In this document: in pieces, positions 41,604 to 50,654 of the stretch
Numbering within the stretch: the first letter of the stretch is position 1
Layout of the letters: every line of letters begins with the position of its first letter
NCBI RefSeq assembly: GCF_002179965.1
Contig: NZ_NGUQ01000007.1
Coordinates: 310,001 to 374,000 of the forward strand
DNA from: Pandoraea sp. PE-S2T-3
GTDB taxonomy: Bacteria > Pseudomonadota > Gammaproteobacteria > Burkholderiales > Burkholderiaceae
Length of the DNA stretch: 64,000 bases
Direction of reading: 5' to 3'
Program-made: the position numbers and the translations under genes
Notes under the pieces: generated by a model
What the model saw: the letters and a program-made list of their open reading frames with translations, nothing else
The model's database searches: none
What the model was told of the DNA's origin: nothing

Positions 41604-44600
41604 ATGCAAGCCACCAGATCGCTCTACCTGCTCGGACCGATGCGGGTCGAACAAGGCAAACAGTCGTGTGCCGTGAAGTACACGAAGGCACGCGGCATGC
41701 TCGCCTATCTCGCCCTGCAACCGGGCTTCCACACCCGCGGCGCGCTGGCCGACCTGTTCTGGCCCGACGAAGACGGCCAGGGCGGACGCGACAAGCTCAA
41801 GCGCATGCTCTTCCATCTGCGCGACACCCTCGGCGACGAACTCTTCGAGTCGGACCGCCAGGTCGTGCGCCTGCGCCCCGAGACCGGCCTGTGGATCGAC
41901 GCGCACGTTTTCGCGAGCATGATCACGCAGGCCAGCCGCACGCTTGATGGCGTGACCGGCCTCGATCTTGCCGCCCATCTGCAACAGCTCGCCGATGCCG
42001 TCGCGCTCTACCAAGGTCCGTTCCTGCATGGCCTGTCCGTGCGCGACACCCCCGACCTCGAGCAATGGATCGAGTTGCAGCGCGACGAATACCAGCGCCG
42101 CCGGGTCTTCGGCGAACGCCTGCTGGCCGACGGTTACGCCCGCCTGGGCGACCTCGACCAAGCCCTCGCCCATGCGCGTCAGCTCGTCTCGCTCGCGCCC
42201 TTCGATGAATCCGGCTGGCAGTGCCTGCTCGCACTGCTGTTGCGTGCGGGACGCCGCGACGAGGCGGAAAACGAATATCGCCGCCTGTGCGACATCCTGC
42301 GTGACGAACTCGGCGAATTGCCGGGCGAGGCCCTCACCCAGTTGCTCGAAACGCCGCCCGCACGCATGGAACAGCGCGCCACCGGCCCCGAGCGGCGGCA
42401 GGTGACGGTCGTCGCCGTCGAACTCGCCCCCAACGGCATCGACGACCCCGACCAGCTCGTCGGCGTGATGCGCCCGCCGCTGGTGAAGTGCGAAACGATC
42501 CTGCGTCAGTCATGGGGTTACACGCTGCGCACACCCACGGGCGGCCTGCTCGGCTACTTCGGCTATCCGACGGCGCTCGAAGGCGCCGGCCGCCATGCCG
42601 TGGAAGCGGCCATGCGCTGCGCGCAAGCCACCACCGCCCGCGTCAGCATCGGTGTGGGCGTTCACACCGGCATTGTCATCAGCTCGGCAGCAGACGACAG
42701 CCCCGACACCGGCGGACGTGTCTCGCGCTCTGCCGTGCAACTGGCCGATATGGCGCAGGCTGGCGAAGTGCTGATGTGCGATGCGACGCAGCGTCTGATC
42801 GGCGTCGCGCTGGCCAGTACGCCGCACGGCAGCGTGCGCGAGCGCCATGCCAATCGCGACATTCCGGTATTTCGCGTCAATCCCGACCCGACGCCCGAGC
42901 GCCGCTCGCGCCGTCGCGCGGCCATGCTCTTCGGGCGCGATTCGGCGCTGGCCGAACTCGGCGCCGCCCACGCCAGCGGGCGGGATGCGAGCACCGGCCA
43001 TGGCGTCGTCGCCCTCGTGATCGGCGAGGCGGGCATCGGCAAATCGGCCCTCACCCGTCACTTCGTCGACACTGGCGGCTTGCGCGTGATCGATCTCGCC
43101 TGTGCGCAAGACGGCGCCGGTACCCCGTTCCATCCCATCGTGCGCTGGCTGCGTGCGCAACCGGTCGCCGAAGCCTCGCAATTGCCGCAACCGGCATTGC
43201 TCGCCTACCGGCGTTTGCGGCACTTGTTCGAGACGCCCGCCGACATCGCGGCACCGCACGCGTGGAAGCAGGCCGTGCTCGACGAAGCGCCGCGACTGCT
43301 CGCAGCGCTGCTGCCCGATGGCGGCGTGCTGCTGCTCGACGACGCACACTGGGCCGACCCATCGACGCAGGAACTGCTCGCGCTGATGGCCGAGAACCCG
43401 CCTGCGGGCCGTCTGTTGATGGTCTGCGCACGCCCTGAATTCGAAGTGCCGTGGCGGCACACCGTCGCGTTGCGGCGGATCGATCTTGCGCCGCTCGACG
43501 CGGGCGCGGCGGCGTCCATCGTGCGGGCAGCAACGCCCCGCGTCGCCCTGCCGGCAGCCCTGCGCGAGCGCATCGTGCATTTGGCCGAAGGTGTGCCGCT
43601 GTTCCTGCAAGAACTCGCCCGCGCGACCGCTGCCCAGCAAGGTGGCCGTAACGCCGGCGGCATGCCCATGCCGGCGAGCCTGCAAGAGTTGATGATGGCG
43701 CGCATCGATGCGGCTGGCAGTGCGAAGCCGGTGGCGCATTTCGCTTCGTGCTTCGGTCAGGAATTCCACGCCGATCTGCTCGCGTCGGCGAGCGGGCGCA
43801 CGATGCCCCTCGTCGAACGCGCACTCGACACGCTCGTCGCCTGTGCACTCGTGCAGCGACAGGAAAGCGGGCGCTATGTGTTCCGTCATGCGTTGCTGCA
43901 CAAGGCCGCCTACGACGCTCAGCCTCAGGAACGCCGTCAGGACGCGCATCGCCGGATTGCACTCGCCATGCGCGAGCACGACCCGGCCATCGTCCAGACC
44001 GAACCCGAAGTGCTCGCGTGGCATTTCCGTCAGGCCGACGAACCCGACGCCGCCATCGAGCATTACCGGCTGGCGGGGGGTTATGCCACCGGACGTCAGG
44101 CATTTCGCGAAGCCTGCGCGCATTACCAGAGCGCGCTCGACGTGCTGCGTCAAACGGGCCCTAGTACCCAAACCGCACCGCATGAATTGCAACTGCGCAT
44201 GGCGCTCGGCGTGCCGCTCGTCTCGCTGCACGGCTACGGTTCGGAACCCGCGCGGCACAACTTCGAAACGGCACTCGCGCTTGCCCAGCCGATGGGCGAC
44301 GACGTCGCGTTGTTCCCCGTCTACTGGGGACTGTGGCTCGGCTCCAGCTCGTGGAGCGACTTTGACCGCAGCGTCGATCTGGCCCGCAAGCTCATCCTGA
44401 TCGCCGAACAGGCCGGCGACGCGCCGCTGCTCGCGCACGCTTACTACGCGCTCGGCAACAGCCTGTGCTGTCAGGGCGACTTTGGCGGCGCGGTGACCGC
44501 GCTCGAAACCGGTATTGCGCATTACCGCCCTGAGACGGCAGACACGGGCCTTGGCGAAGACGCCAAGATCACCGGGCTGTCGTTCCTGTCGTGGGCTTAC

Positions 44601-45362
44601 TGGTTCACCGGACGGCACGACGCCTCGCTCGCCGCCAGCGAAGAAGCGCTGGCGATGGGCCGTCAGCAAGGCCGCCGCTACTCGTTCTCGTTCGCGCTGG
44701 TGTTCGCCGCCTTGCTGCGCCGCTTGCGGCGTGAAGTCGCGTCGGCCGAAGCGCTGGCCAGCGAAGCCACCGAAGTATCGGAAGAGACTGGCGTGGCACT
44801 TTGGGCACTGGCGGGTCAGACGATTCGCGGCTGGGCACTCGCCTCGCGCGGCGACGCAGCCGGGTTGGAGCGCATCACCGATAGCGTCGGGCGCCTGAGC
44901 GAAATCATGGGCGGCGTGGAAGGCATCTTCTTCGGCTTGCTGGTGGAAGCCTGCGCGGGGACCGGCGACATTGCACTGGGCCTGCATGCGGCAGAACGCG
45001 GTGCGCACGTGTCGGCACGTCGCAACGACGGCCACTGGCAGGCGGAATTTCTGCGGCAGAAGGGTGACTTCCTGCGCGCGGGACATCATCCGGAAGACGC
45101 CGTACGGCCGTGGCTCGAACATGCGTTGCAGATTGCCCGCGCACAGGCCTCACCGATGCTGACGTTGCGTGCGGCAGTCAGTCTGCTGCGCGTGGGGGGT
45201 GGCGATGCCCCGGGAGATGCCGACTGTGCCGTGCTGCTGCGCGAAGCGCTCGATGGCCTGCAAGGCGGAGAAAGCCTGACCGACGTGCAGGAAGCCCGCG
45301 CCATGCTCGCCGATGTGACGGCGAAGTTGCCCGATCGGCGCACGGCCCGCTGCGGTAGCTGA
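41604..45362 (+). CDS. BTAD/cyclase-homology/AAA/TPR multidomain regulator
   Basis: A 1252-residue protein. Residues 8-95 form an OmpR/SARP-like winged helix and 100-250 a bacterial transcriptional activator (BTAD) domain. Residues about 264-400 resemble a class III adenylate/guanylate cyclase (GYFGYPTALEGAGRHAVEAAM, VSIGVGVHTGIVI), but the two metal-binding aspartates are replaced (VAVELAP, PTGGLLGYFG), so catalysis is unlikely. Residues 470-800 are an AAA/STAND ATPase with Walker A GEAGIGKS (474-481) and Walker B VLLLDDAHWAD (575-585). TPR-like helices fill 830-1250. Such proteins act as ligand-triggered, ATP-dependent activators. Start chosen at 41604 by domain; 41535 is possible. Likely target: the adjacent molybdopterin-domain gene, by position only. 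Confidence 0.9.
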   Translation: MQATRSLYLLGPMRVEQGKQSCAVKYTKARGMLAYLALQPGFHTRGALADLFWPDEDGQGGRDKLKRMLFHLRDTLGDELFESDRQVVRLRPETGLWIDAHVFASMITQASRTLDGVTGLDLAAHLQQLADAVALYQGPFLHGLSVRDTPDLEQWIELQRDEYQRRRVFGERLLADGYARLGDLDQALAHARQLVSLAPFDESGWQCLLALLLRAGRRDEAENEYRRLCDILRDELGELPGEALTQLLETPPARMEQRATGPERRQVTVVAVELAPNGIDDPDQLVGVMRPPLVKCETILRQSWGYTLRTPTGGLLGYFGYPTALEGAGRHAVEAAMRCAQATTARVSIGVGVHTGIVISSAADDSPDTGGRVSRSAVQLADMAQAGEVLMCDATQRLIGVALASTPHGSVRERHANRDIPVFRVNPDPTPERRSRRRAAMLFGRDSALAELGAAHASGRDASTGHGVVALVIGEAGIGKSALTRHFVDTGGLRVIDLACAQDGAGTPFHPIVRWLRAQPVAEASQLPQPALLAYRRLRHLFETPADIAAPHAWKQAVLDEAPRLLAALLPDGGVLLLDDAHWADPSTQELLALMAENPPAGRLLMVCARPEFEVPWRHTVALRRIDLAPLDAGAAASIVRAATPRVALPAALRERIVHLAEGVPLFLQELARATAAQQGGRNAGGMPMPASLQELMMARIDAAGSAKPVAHFASCFGQEFHADLLASASGRTMPLVERALDTLVACALVQRQESGRYVFRHALLHKAAYDAQPQERRQDAHRRIALAMREHDPAIVQTEPEVLAWHFRQADEPDAAIEHYRLAGGYATGRQAFREACAHYQSALDVLRQTGPSTQTAPHELQLRMALGVPLVSLHGYGSEPARHNFETALALAQPMGDDVALFPVYWGLWLGSSSWSDFDRSVDLARKLILIAEQAGDAPLLAHAYYALGNSLCCQGDFGGAVTALETGIAHYRPETADTGLGEDAKITGLSFLSWAYWFTGRHDASLAASEEALAMGRQQGRRYSFSFALVFAALLRRLRREVASAEALASEATEVSEETGVALWALAGQTIRGWALASRGDAAGLERITDSVGRLSEIMGGVEGIFFGLLVEACAGTGDIALGLHAAERGAHVSARRNDGHWQAEFLRQKGDFLRAGHHPEDAVRPWLEHALQIARAQASPMLTLRAAVSLLRVGGGDAPGDADCAVLLREALDGLQGGESLTDVQEARAMLADVTAKLPDRRTARCGS

Positions 45363-45550
45363 TACGGAAATCGATTCGGCAGCCGGTGCCGCCTGACGGC
45401 ATCGCACCGGCACGCCGGAGCCTATGACGCGCCTTCGCGAGCCCTTGCTGCAAGCCGAATAGCGGCTATCAGGCACCTCGTATGTCCGTGCCGGGGGCGG
45501 CGGCTATATTGATGCCACCGGTGCCCCCAAGCCCGTACACCGAATCCGAC

Positions 45551-46138
45551 ATGCCCATCGAACCCTTGCGTGCGTCGGCGTCCAACACGCCGGCTGCCGC
45601 CTCTGACACGTCTCGTCTGACCACGCCCGGTGCGCCGCTCACGCTGGTGAGTCCGCCACCGGCCATCACGTCGCTCGTCTCGCACGAAGTCGTGGTGTCC
45701 GGTTGCGTGAATCGCCGCCACTCGTTCGACCTCGCTTCGCTCATGCGACTGCCGACCCAACTCACGGGGCCGCTCGATGTCGTGTGTCTGTCCGGGCGGA
45801 AAGTGCGCAGCGCGAGCGAATACAAAGGCGTGCGGCTTACGGCACTGCTTGACGTGGCGCGCCTGCGCTTGCCCCAAGCGCGCGACTTCACCCGTGCTTA
45901 TGTACTGGCAGAGGGTGCCGATGGCTATACGGTCATGTTCTCGTGGCACGAGTTGTACAACACGCCGGTCGGCGTAGGTGCACTCGTGGTGTATGAACGT
46001 GACGGCCGGCCGCTCGGGGAAGACGAAGGCGGCATCGGCCTGATTTCAACGTGTGATTTGCGCGTGGCATTACGACAAGTGCGCGCCCTCACACGACTCA
46101 CCGTGCATCTGGCCGAGTCCGGCGCCGGCACGCGCTGA
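45551..46138 (+). CDS. Small sulfite-oxidase-type molybdopterin-domain protein
   Basis: A 195-residue protein (longer if the start at 45482 is used). The region from about residue 45 resembles part of the sulfite oxidase/YedY molybdopterin-binding fold: LDVVCLSGRKVRSASEYKGVRLTALLD, then YVLAEGADGYTVMFSWHEL and VYERDGRPLGEDEGG. The cysteine in VVCLSG sits near where the fold binds molybdenum, but the usual R-P-x-H and other cofactor-contact segments of full enzymes are missing. At this length it may bind cofactor weakly or have another role. No signal peptide. It follows the BTAD regulator by about 190 bp. Confidence 0.75.
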   Translation: MPIEPLRASASNTPAAASDTSRLTTPGAPLTLVSPPPAITSLVSHEVVVSGCVNRRHSFDLASLMRLPTQLTGPLDVVCLSGRKVRSASEYKGVRLTALLDVARLRLPQARDFTRAYVLAEGADGYTVMFSWHELYNTPVGVGALVVYERDGRPLGEDEGGIGLISTCDLRVALRQVRALTRLTVHLAESGAGTR

Positions 46139-46152
46139 CGCGGCGCGACTTA

Positions 46153-47145
46153 TCAACCCTTCTTGCGCGGCGTCGCCCGGGTCGTCGCCACGGGCTTGGC
46201 CGGGGCTTTCTTCGCTACGGCCTTCACACGCGCCTTCACACCGGCCTTCGTCGCCACTTTTGCCGCAACCTTCGCCGCCGTCTTGCGAGGCGCACGCGCC
46301 GTCTTCACCGGTGCCGACGCCGCGGCCCCACTCTGCGAGCGAACGCGTTGCTGCATGTCGGCAATATCCGAATCGAGGATCAACCGCCCGCGCAGCTTGC
46401 CATTCATGCGCTTGATGTAAGTGCGCGCCTCCTGCATATGAAACTGCATGAGTGAACGCACGCGCTCCACATCGCCTGCCCGTGCGGCGTCCGTGATCTG
46501 TCGATGGATGTTGACGTTGGCCGTGCCGAACTTCTCGTGTTCCTTGCGCGGTGTTTCGTTGCCGAACACGATCAACTGGCGAATCATCTCGTTGACGAGT
46601 TCGCACGTAAATCGCAGGAAGCTATTCGGATTCGCCGCCGCGAGAATATCGTGAAAGTCGACGTCGGCCTGACGCTGGCGCAGCAGTTCGCTTCTGTCGT
46701 GCGACGCGGGGCTGCAACATGACATGTTGTTCTCCAGCGCCGCGAAATCGTCCTCGGTGAGATGCGGCACCGCGCCGGCCGCCAACTCCGGTTCAAGCAA
46801 CTGACGCACGGTGTAGATGTCGTCGATGCTCACTTCCTTGAAGAACAGATAGTTCTGCATCAACTGGAAGGTGCGCTCCAGCGGCACTTCCACCACCATG
46901 CCGCCACCCGACGGTCCCGTGCTCACCTTAATGAGCCCTTGCACCTCAAGCGACTTGAGGGCTTCGCGGATGGTGCTCTTCGACACCGCGAACATCTGCT
47001 GCAACTCGATCTCGCGCGGCAACCGATCGCCGGGCAACAGGTTGCCTTCGGTGATCAGGCGCTTGATGGCCTCGGCGACGAGATCGCCGCGTTTCTGCTG
47101 TTTGATTTCCAACGGTTCTCGCATCGTTTGCGGATCCAATGCCAT
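46153..47145 (-). CDS. FadR-type GntR regulator with a histone-H1-like tail
   Basis: A 330-residue regulator. The winged helix (about 15-85) contains GDRLPREIELQQMFAVSKSTIREALKSLEVQG; split, it is the GntR recognition helix. The FCD effector domain (about 100-255) has a plausible metal site: D161/H165 in DVDFHDIL, H214 in NIHRQI, H236 in QFHMQEA. The last ~55 residues (276-330) are a Lys/Ala/Pro repeat tail like histone H1 or AlgP. This is unusual in the family and should add non-specific DNA binding. Start at 47145 has GAGG six bases upstream. Divergent from the liv operon, whose promoter carries a palindrome. Confidence 0.9.
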   Translation of the reverse strand: MALDPQTMREPLEIKQQKRGDLVAEAIKRLITEGNLLPGDRLPREIELQQMFAVSKSTIREALKSLEVQGLIKVSTGPSGGGMVVEVPLERTFQLMQNYLFFKEVSIDDIYTVRQLLEPELAAGAVPHLTEDDFAALENNMSCCSPASHDRSELLRQRQADVDFHDILAAANPNSFLRFTCELVNEMIRQLIVFGNETPRKEHEKFGTANVNIHRQITDAARAGDVERVRSLMQFHMQEARTYIKRMNGKLRGRLILDSDIADMQQRVRSQSGAAASAPVKTARAPRKTAAKVAAKVATKAGVKARVKAVAKKAPAKPVATTRATPRKKG

Positions 47146-47237
47146 GTGGCGCCTCGTTAGGCTCTTGTTCACCCGTCAGACCGGCACGCCGGTAAATCCG
47201 GAGACTCCGGTGCCTCCGATCTCGAATTTTTTCCCGA

Positions 47238-47266
47238 TTGACACCGAAAAGCATTATACCTACGAT
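47238..47266 (+). promoter_or_regulatory. Sigma-70 promoter of the liv-hydrolase operon
   Basis: TTGACA (47238-47243), exactly 17 bp, TACGAT (47261-47266). The -35 is perfect and the -10 matches 4 of 6. Transcription would begin near 47273, about 160 bp before the likely translational start, immediately at the palindrome. Confidence 0.72.
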
Positions 47267-47277
47267 CAAATTCATCC

Positions 47278-47295
47278 TATTTATCATGATAAATA
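47278..47295. promoter_or_regulatory. 18-bp perfect palindrome, candidate GntR operator
   Basis: TATTTATCATGATAAATA reads identically on both strands. It lies 11 bp after the -10 box of the liv promoter and inside the gap shared with the FadR-type regulator gene. The core TATCATGATA resembles FadR-subfamily operators (two half sites around a central dyad). Binding there would block transcription start or early elongation. Confidence 0.75.
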
Positions 47296-47435
47296 TGACG
47301 GATAGGAATTAGGGGGAACAGACCCTAGGCCCCGGACGTCGCACATTGTCGTTGCCAGGTTGCTGCCTGACCCGAGCGTGACGCGCTGCACGTTTGCACC
47401 CCATGAACGATTGCTCCCCTTCATTGGAGACCATC

Positions 47436-48641
47436 TTGAATCGTCGTGAACTGTTGAAGCTCGCCGCCGCTGCGTCTTTGCCTGGCTCCCTACTTACCGC
47501 CCGCGACGCGTTCGCACAGGCCTCCGGCGCCATTCAACTGGCCTGTCCGGTGCCGATGTCGGGCCCGTTCGCCGCCAACGGCAAGTTTGCCGATCTCGGC
47601 ATGAAGCTCATCGTCGAGCAGTACGGCAAAGTGCTGGGCCGTCCGCTCGCCTACACCACACTGGATACCGAAGGCAAACCCGCCACGGCCATTCGCCGCG
47701 TGCAGGAAATCGCCCAGCAAAAGGGCGCGCGCTTCTTCGCGGGCGGCATCCTGTCGTCCGAGGCGCTGGCGATGGGCAAGGAAGCCGAGAAGGCCGGCGG
47801 CATCTTCATCACCACGGCCGGTGCGGACGAAATTACCGGCAAGGATTGCAACAGCGCAACCTTCCGCTGGTCGGTGCCCACGTTCGGTGCCATCGAACAA
47901 ACGGTGCGCCCGCTGATCGACGCGCACCCGAAAGCGAAGCGCTGGTACACCATCACGCCGCAATACGTGTTCGGCGACGGCCTGCTCACGGCCGCGAAGA
48001 ACATCTTCAAAGAGAAGGGCATCGAGCACGTGGGCAACAGCTATCACTCGCTCACCGAGAAGGAATTCTCGGGCTATCTCACCAACGCCGTCGCGGCCAA
48101 GCCCGACGTGCTGCTGATTCTGAACTTCGGCTCGCAGTCGTCCGATACGCTGCGTCAGGCCGTGAGCTTCGGCATGAAGAACAACTGCACGATCCTGATG
48201 GCGTGGGCCTCGGGTCTGGAGCAGTTCGAGACGCTCGGTGCCGATCTGTGCGATGGCGTGTACTTCGGCGCGCAGTACTGGCACGCCGTGGCCTCGCCGC
48301 TCAATCTCGACCTCGTCAAGCGCACGCAAGACCGCTTCAAGCAGAACCCGAACTACAGCCTTGCCGGCTCGTACATCTGCACCAAGCTCATGCTCGATGC
48401 GATGGTCAAAGCAGGCAGCGCCGATCCGAAGGCCGTCATCGCGGCGATGGAAGGCATGAAGTACGACGGTCTCACGGGTCCGGAAGAAATCCGCAAGGGC
48501 GACCATCAGGTACTCAAGAACTACTACCTGCTCAAGGGCAAGGCCAAGTCGAAGATGAAGAATCCCGACGACTATGCCGACATCGTGAGCGCAGGCAAAT
48601 CGTTCCTGCCGCTCGACAAGACCGAGTGCAAGATGGCCTGA
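47436..48641 (+). CDS. Liv-type ABC transporter substrate-binding protein
   Basis: About 401 residues of a type I periplasmic binding protein. The N-terminus NRRELLKLAAAASL is a twin-arginine-like export signal. The mature part opens with AIQLACPVPMSGPFAANGKFADLG, the leucine/urea/amide-binding (Peripla_BP_6) pattern. I favour the TTG at 47436 because GGAGA is five bases upstream; the ATG at 47403 is the alternative. First gene of the transporter operon. Ligand cannot be read, but the following hydrolase genes suggest an N-substituted amino acid, ureide or peptide. Confidence 0.93.
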   Translation: MNRRELLKLAAAASLPGSLLTARDAFAQASGAIQLACPVPMSGPFAANGKFADLGMKLIVEQYGKVLGRPLAYTTLDTEGKPATAIRRVQEIAQQKGARFFAGGILSSEALAMGKEAEKAGGIFITTAGADEITGKDCNSATFRWSVPTFGAIEQTVRPLIDAHPKAKRWYTITPQYVFGDGLLTAAKNIFKEKGIEHVGNSYHSLTEKEFSGYLTNAVAAKPDVLLILNFGSQSSDTLRQAVSFGMKNNCTILMAWASGLEQFETLGADLCDGVYFGAQYWHAVASPLNLDLVKRTQDRFKQNPNYSLAGSYICTKLMLDAMVKAGSADPKAVIAAMEGMKYDGLTGPEEIRKGDHQVLKNYYLLKGKAKSKMKNPDDYADIVSAGKSFLPLDKTECKMA

Positions 48642-48801
48642 TTGGCGCAGCCGTGCGTTATTGGCACACCCAATGCACTCGGCTGTCGCCGTTCGCGGGG
48701 ACGCGTACTCGTCGTCCCCGCATCTGTCGTCCGCGCGGCGCGTAACTCGACTTACGCCCGCGTGCGGCGGCCCACGTCCACTCAAGCTCTTCGGGACGCG
48801 C

Positions 48802-49659
48802 ATGAACGTTTATTTGCTGCAAGTCATCAACGGCGTCGGCATCGGCATGCTGTACTTCCTGCTCGCCGTCGGCTTATCGATCATCTTCGGCCTGTTGCGC
48901 TTCGTGAACTTCGCGCACGGCGCCTTCTATCTGCTCGGCGCGTACTTCTGCTTTCAGGCGATGCAATGGGGCCTGTCGTTCTGGCTCGCGCTCATCGTGT
49001 GCCCGATCGTCGTGGCCGTCGTCGCATGGATTGCCGAGAAGGTTCTGCTCTCGCATATCTACGACAAGGCGCATGAGTTCCACATTCTCGTGACCGTCGG
49101 CCTTGCCCTCGTCGTGCAGGAACTGGTCATCATCGTGTGGGGGCCGCTTGGCGACAACGTGCCGGTGCCGCAGGCACTGGATGGCGTCGTGATGTGGGGC
49201 GCCTTCATCTATCCGAAGTACCGCCTCTTCCTGATCGGCTTCACCGCAGTCTTCGCCGCCATTCTCTGGTGGCTGCTCGAAGGCACCCGGCTGGGCAGCG
49301 CGGTGCGCGCGGGCAGCGAGTCGTCGGAGATGGTGTCGTTGCTCGGCATCAACGTGTTCCGTGTGTTCAGTCTCGCCTTCGCACTGGGGGCAGGCACCGC
49401 AGCGCTCGCCGGTGTGCTCGCAGCCCCCGTGCGCGGCGTCGAACCGTTCATGGGCATCGAGGCGCTGGGCATCGCATTCGTCGTGGTGGTGATCGGCGGC
49501 ATGGGCAGCTTTGCCGGTGCGCTGGTCGGGGGGCTGGTGATCGGCATCGTGCAGAGCCTGATGAGCACGATCTGGCCGGAAGGTGCCCGCCTGATGATCT
49601 ATGTGGCGATGGCGGCGGTGCTGCTCATGCGCCCGCACGGTCTGCTCGGGAGAGGATGA
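48802..49659 (+). CDS. Liv-type ABC permease (LivH-like)
   Basis: A 285-residue inner-membrane permease with about eight transmembrane segments. The LivH signature is in LSIIFGLLRFVNFAHGAFYLLGAY and in the C-terminal VIGGMGSFAGALVGGLVIGI loop that contacts the ATPase. The start at 48802 gives MNVYLLQVINGVGIGM, typical of the family. It overlaps the next permease gene by one base (TGATG). Confidence 0.95.
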   Translation: MNVYLLQVINGVGIGMLYFLLAVGLSIIFGLLRFVNFAHGAFYLLGAYFCFQAMQWGLSFWLALIVCPIVVAVVAWIAEKVLLSHIYDKAHEFHILVTVGLALVVQELVIIVWGPLGDNVPVPQALDGVVMWGAFIYPKYRLFLIGFTAVFAAILWWLLEGTRLGSAVRAGSESSEMVSLLGINVFRVFSLAFALGAGTAALAGVLAAPVRGVEPFMGIEALGIAFVVVVIGGMGSFAGALVGGLVIGIVQSLMSTIWPEGARLMIYVAMAAVLLMRPHGLLGRG

Positions 49660-50654
49660 TGTTCGTACGCTACCGTTTTTGGCTGCTGGCTGCGGCCGTC
49701 ACGCTGATCCTGCCCGCGACACTCTCGTCGGGCACGCTCGCCACCGAAGTCCTCGTCTATGCCCTCGCCGTGCTCGGCTGCAACCTTTTGCTCGGCTACA
49801 CCGGGTTGCTGTCATTCGGGCAAGGTATCTTCTTCGGCCTTGGCAGCTACACGCTTGGCATTCTGCTCACGCGCACTGCATTGCCCATGCCGCTGGCGAT
49901 CGTCGTCGCCATCGTGCTGGGTGCGTTGATTGCCGCTGTCGTCGGCAGTTTTGCGATCCGGCAGAAGGGCACGTACTTCGTGATGCTCACGCTGGCGTGT
50001 GCGCAGATGTTCTACTTCGTCGCCTACACCGCCACCGACTGGACCGGCGGTGACAACGGCCTGCTCGACATCCCGCGCAAATCACTCGCCATCGGCGGCC
50101 AGACGCTGATCCCCCTCACCACGCCGTGGCAGTACTACACCTTCGTGGCGGTGATCTTCCTGATCGTGTTCGCGGTGCTGTTGCGCGTGGCCGATTCGGT
50201 GTTCGGGCGCACGTTGCTCGCCATTCGCGACAACGAAACGCGGGCGGCCGCCATCGGCTATCACGTGAAGACGTTCAAGCTCGTGGCGTTCGCGATCTCG
50301 GGCGCCGTCACTGCGCTGGCCGGTGCACTGCATGCGCTGATGACGGGCATCGCACCGCTGTCGAACATCGAGTACCACACGAGCGAAATGATACTCGTGA
50401 TGACGGTCATCGGCGGCACGGGCAACCTGTTCGCGTCGGTGCTCGGTGCGGCGTTCTACGTGCTGGCATCCGACTGGCTCTCGACGCTGTGGCCGCGCTG
50501 GCTGCTGTTGCTCGGCCTGCTGCTCATCGCCGTGAGCCTGTTCATGCACAAGGGGCTCTGGGGCGTGGCCGAGTCGTTGTGGTACCGGCTTGGCGGCAAA
50601 CGGCCCGACGCGGATGAGCGCAGCAAACTGGACACGCAGGGAGACCCGACATGA
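49659..50654 (+). CDS. Liv-type ABC permease (LivM-like)
   Basis: A 331-residue permease with about nine membrane segments. The family motifs LLGYTGLLSFGQGIFFGLGSY and the ATPase-coupling loop with ETRAAAIGYHVKTFKLVAF are clear. Of two adjacent ATGs (49656, 49659) the second has better spacing from GGGAG and shares one base with the livH-like stop. It overlaps the ATPase gene by ATGA. Confidence 0.95.
   Translation: MFVRYRFWLLAAAVTLILPATLSSGTLATEVLVYALAVLGCNLLLGYTGLLSFGQGIFFGLGSYTLGILLTRTALPMPLAIVVAIVLGALIAAVVGSFAIRQKGTYFVMLTLACAQMFYFVAYTATDWTGGDNGLLDIPRKSLAIGGQTLIPLTTPWQYYTFVAVIFLIVFAVLLRVADSVFGRTLLAIRDNETRAAAIGYHVKTFKLVAFAISGAVTALAGALHALMTGIAPLSNIEYHTSEMILVMTVIGGTGNLFASVLGAAFYVLASDWLSTLWPRWLLLLGLLLIAVSLFMHKGLWGVAESLWYRLGGKRPDADERSKLDTQGDPT

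Noticed and set aside
42510-45122. 870-codon open frame on the minus strand inside the BTAD regulator gene
   Set aside because: Its translation is rich in R, H and Q without domains, while the plus strand has clear Walker motifs and TPRs. It is a GC-driven antisense frame.
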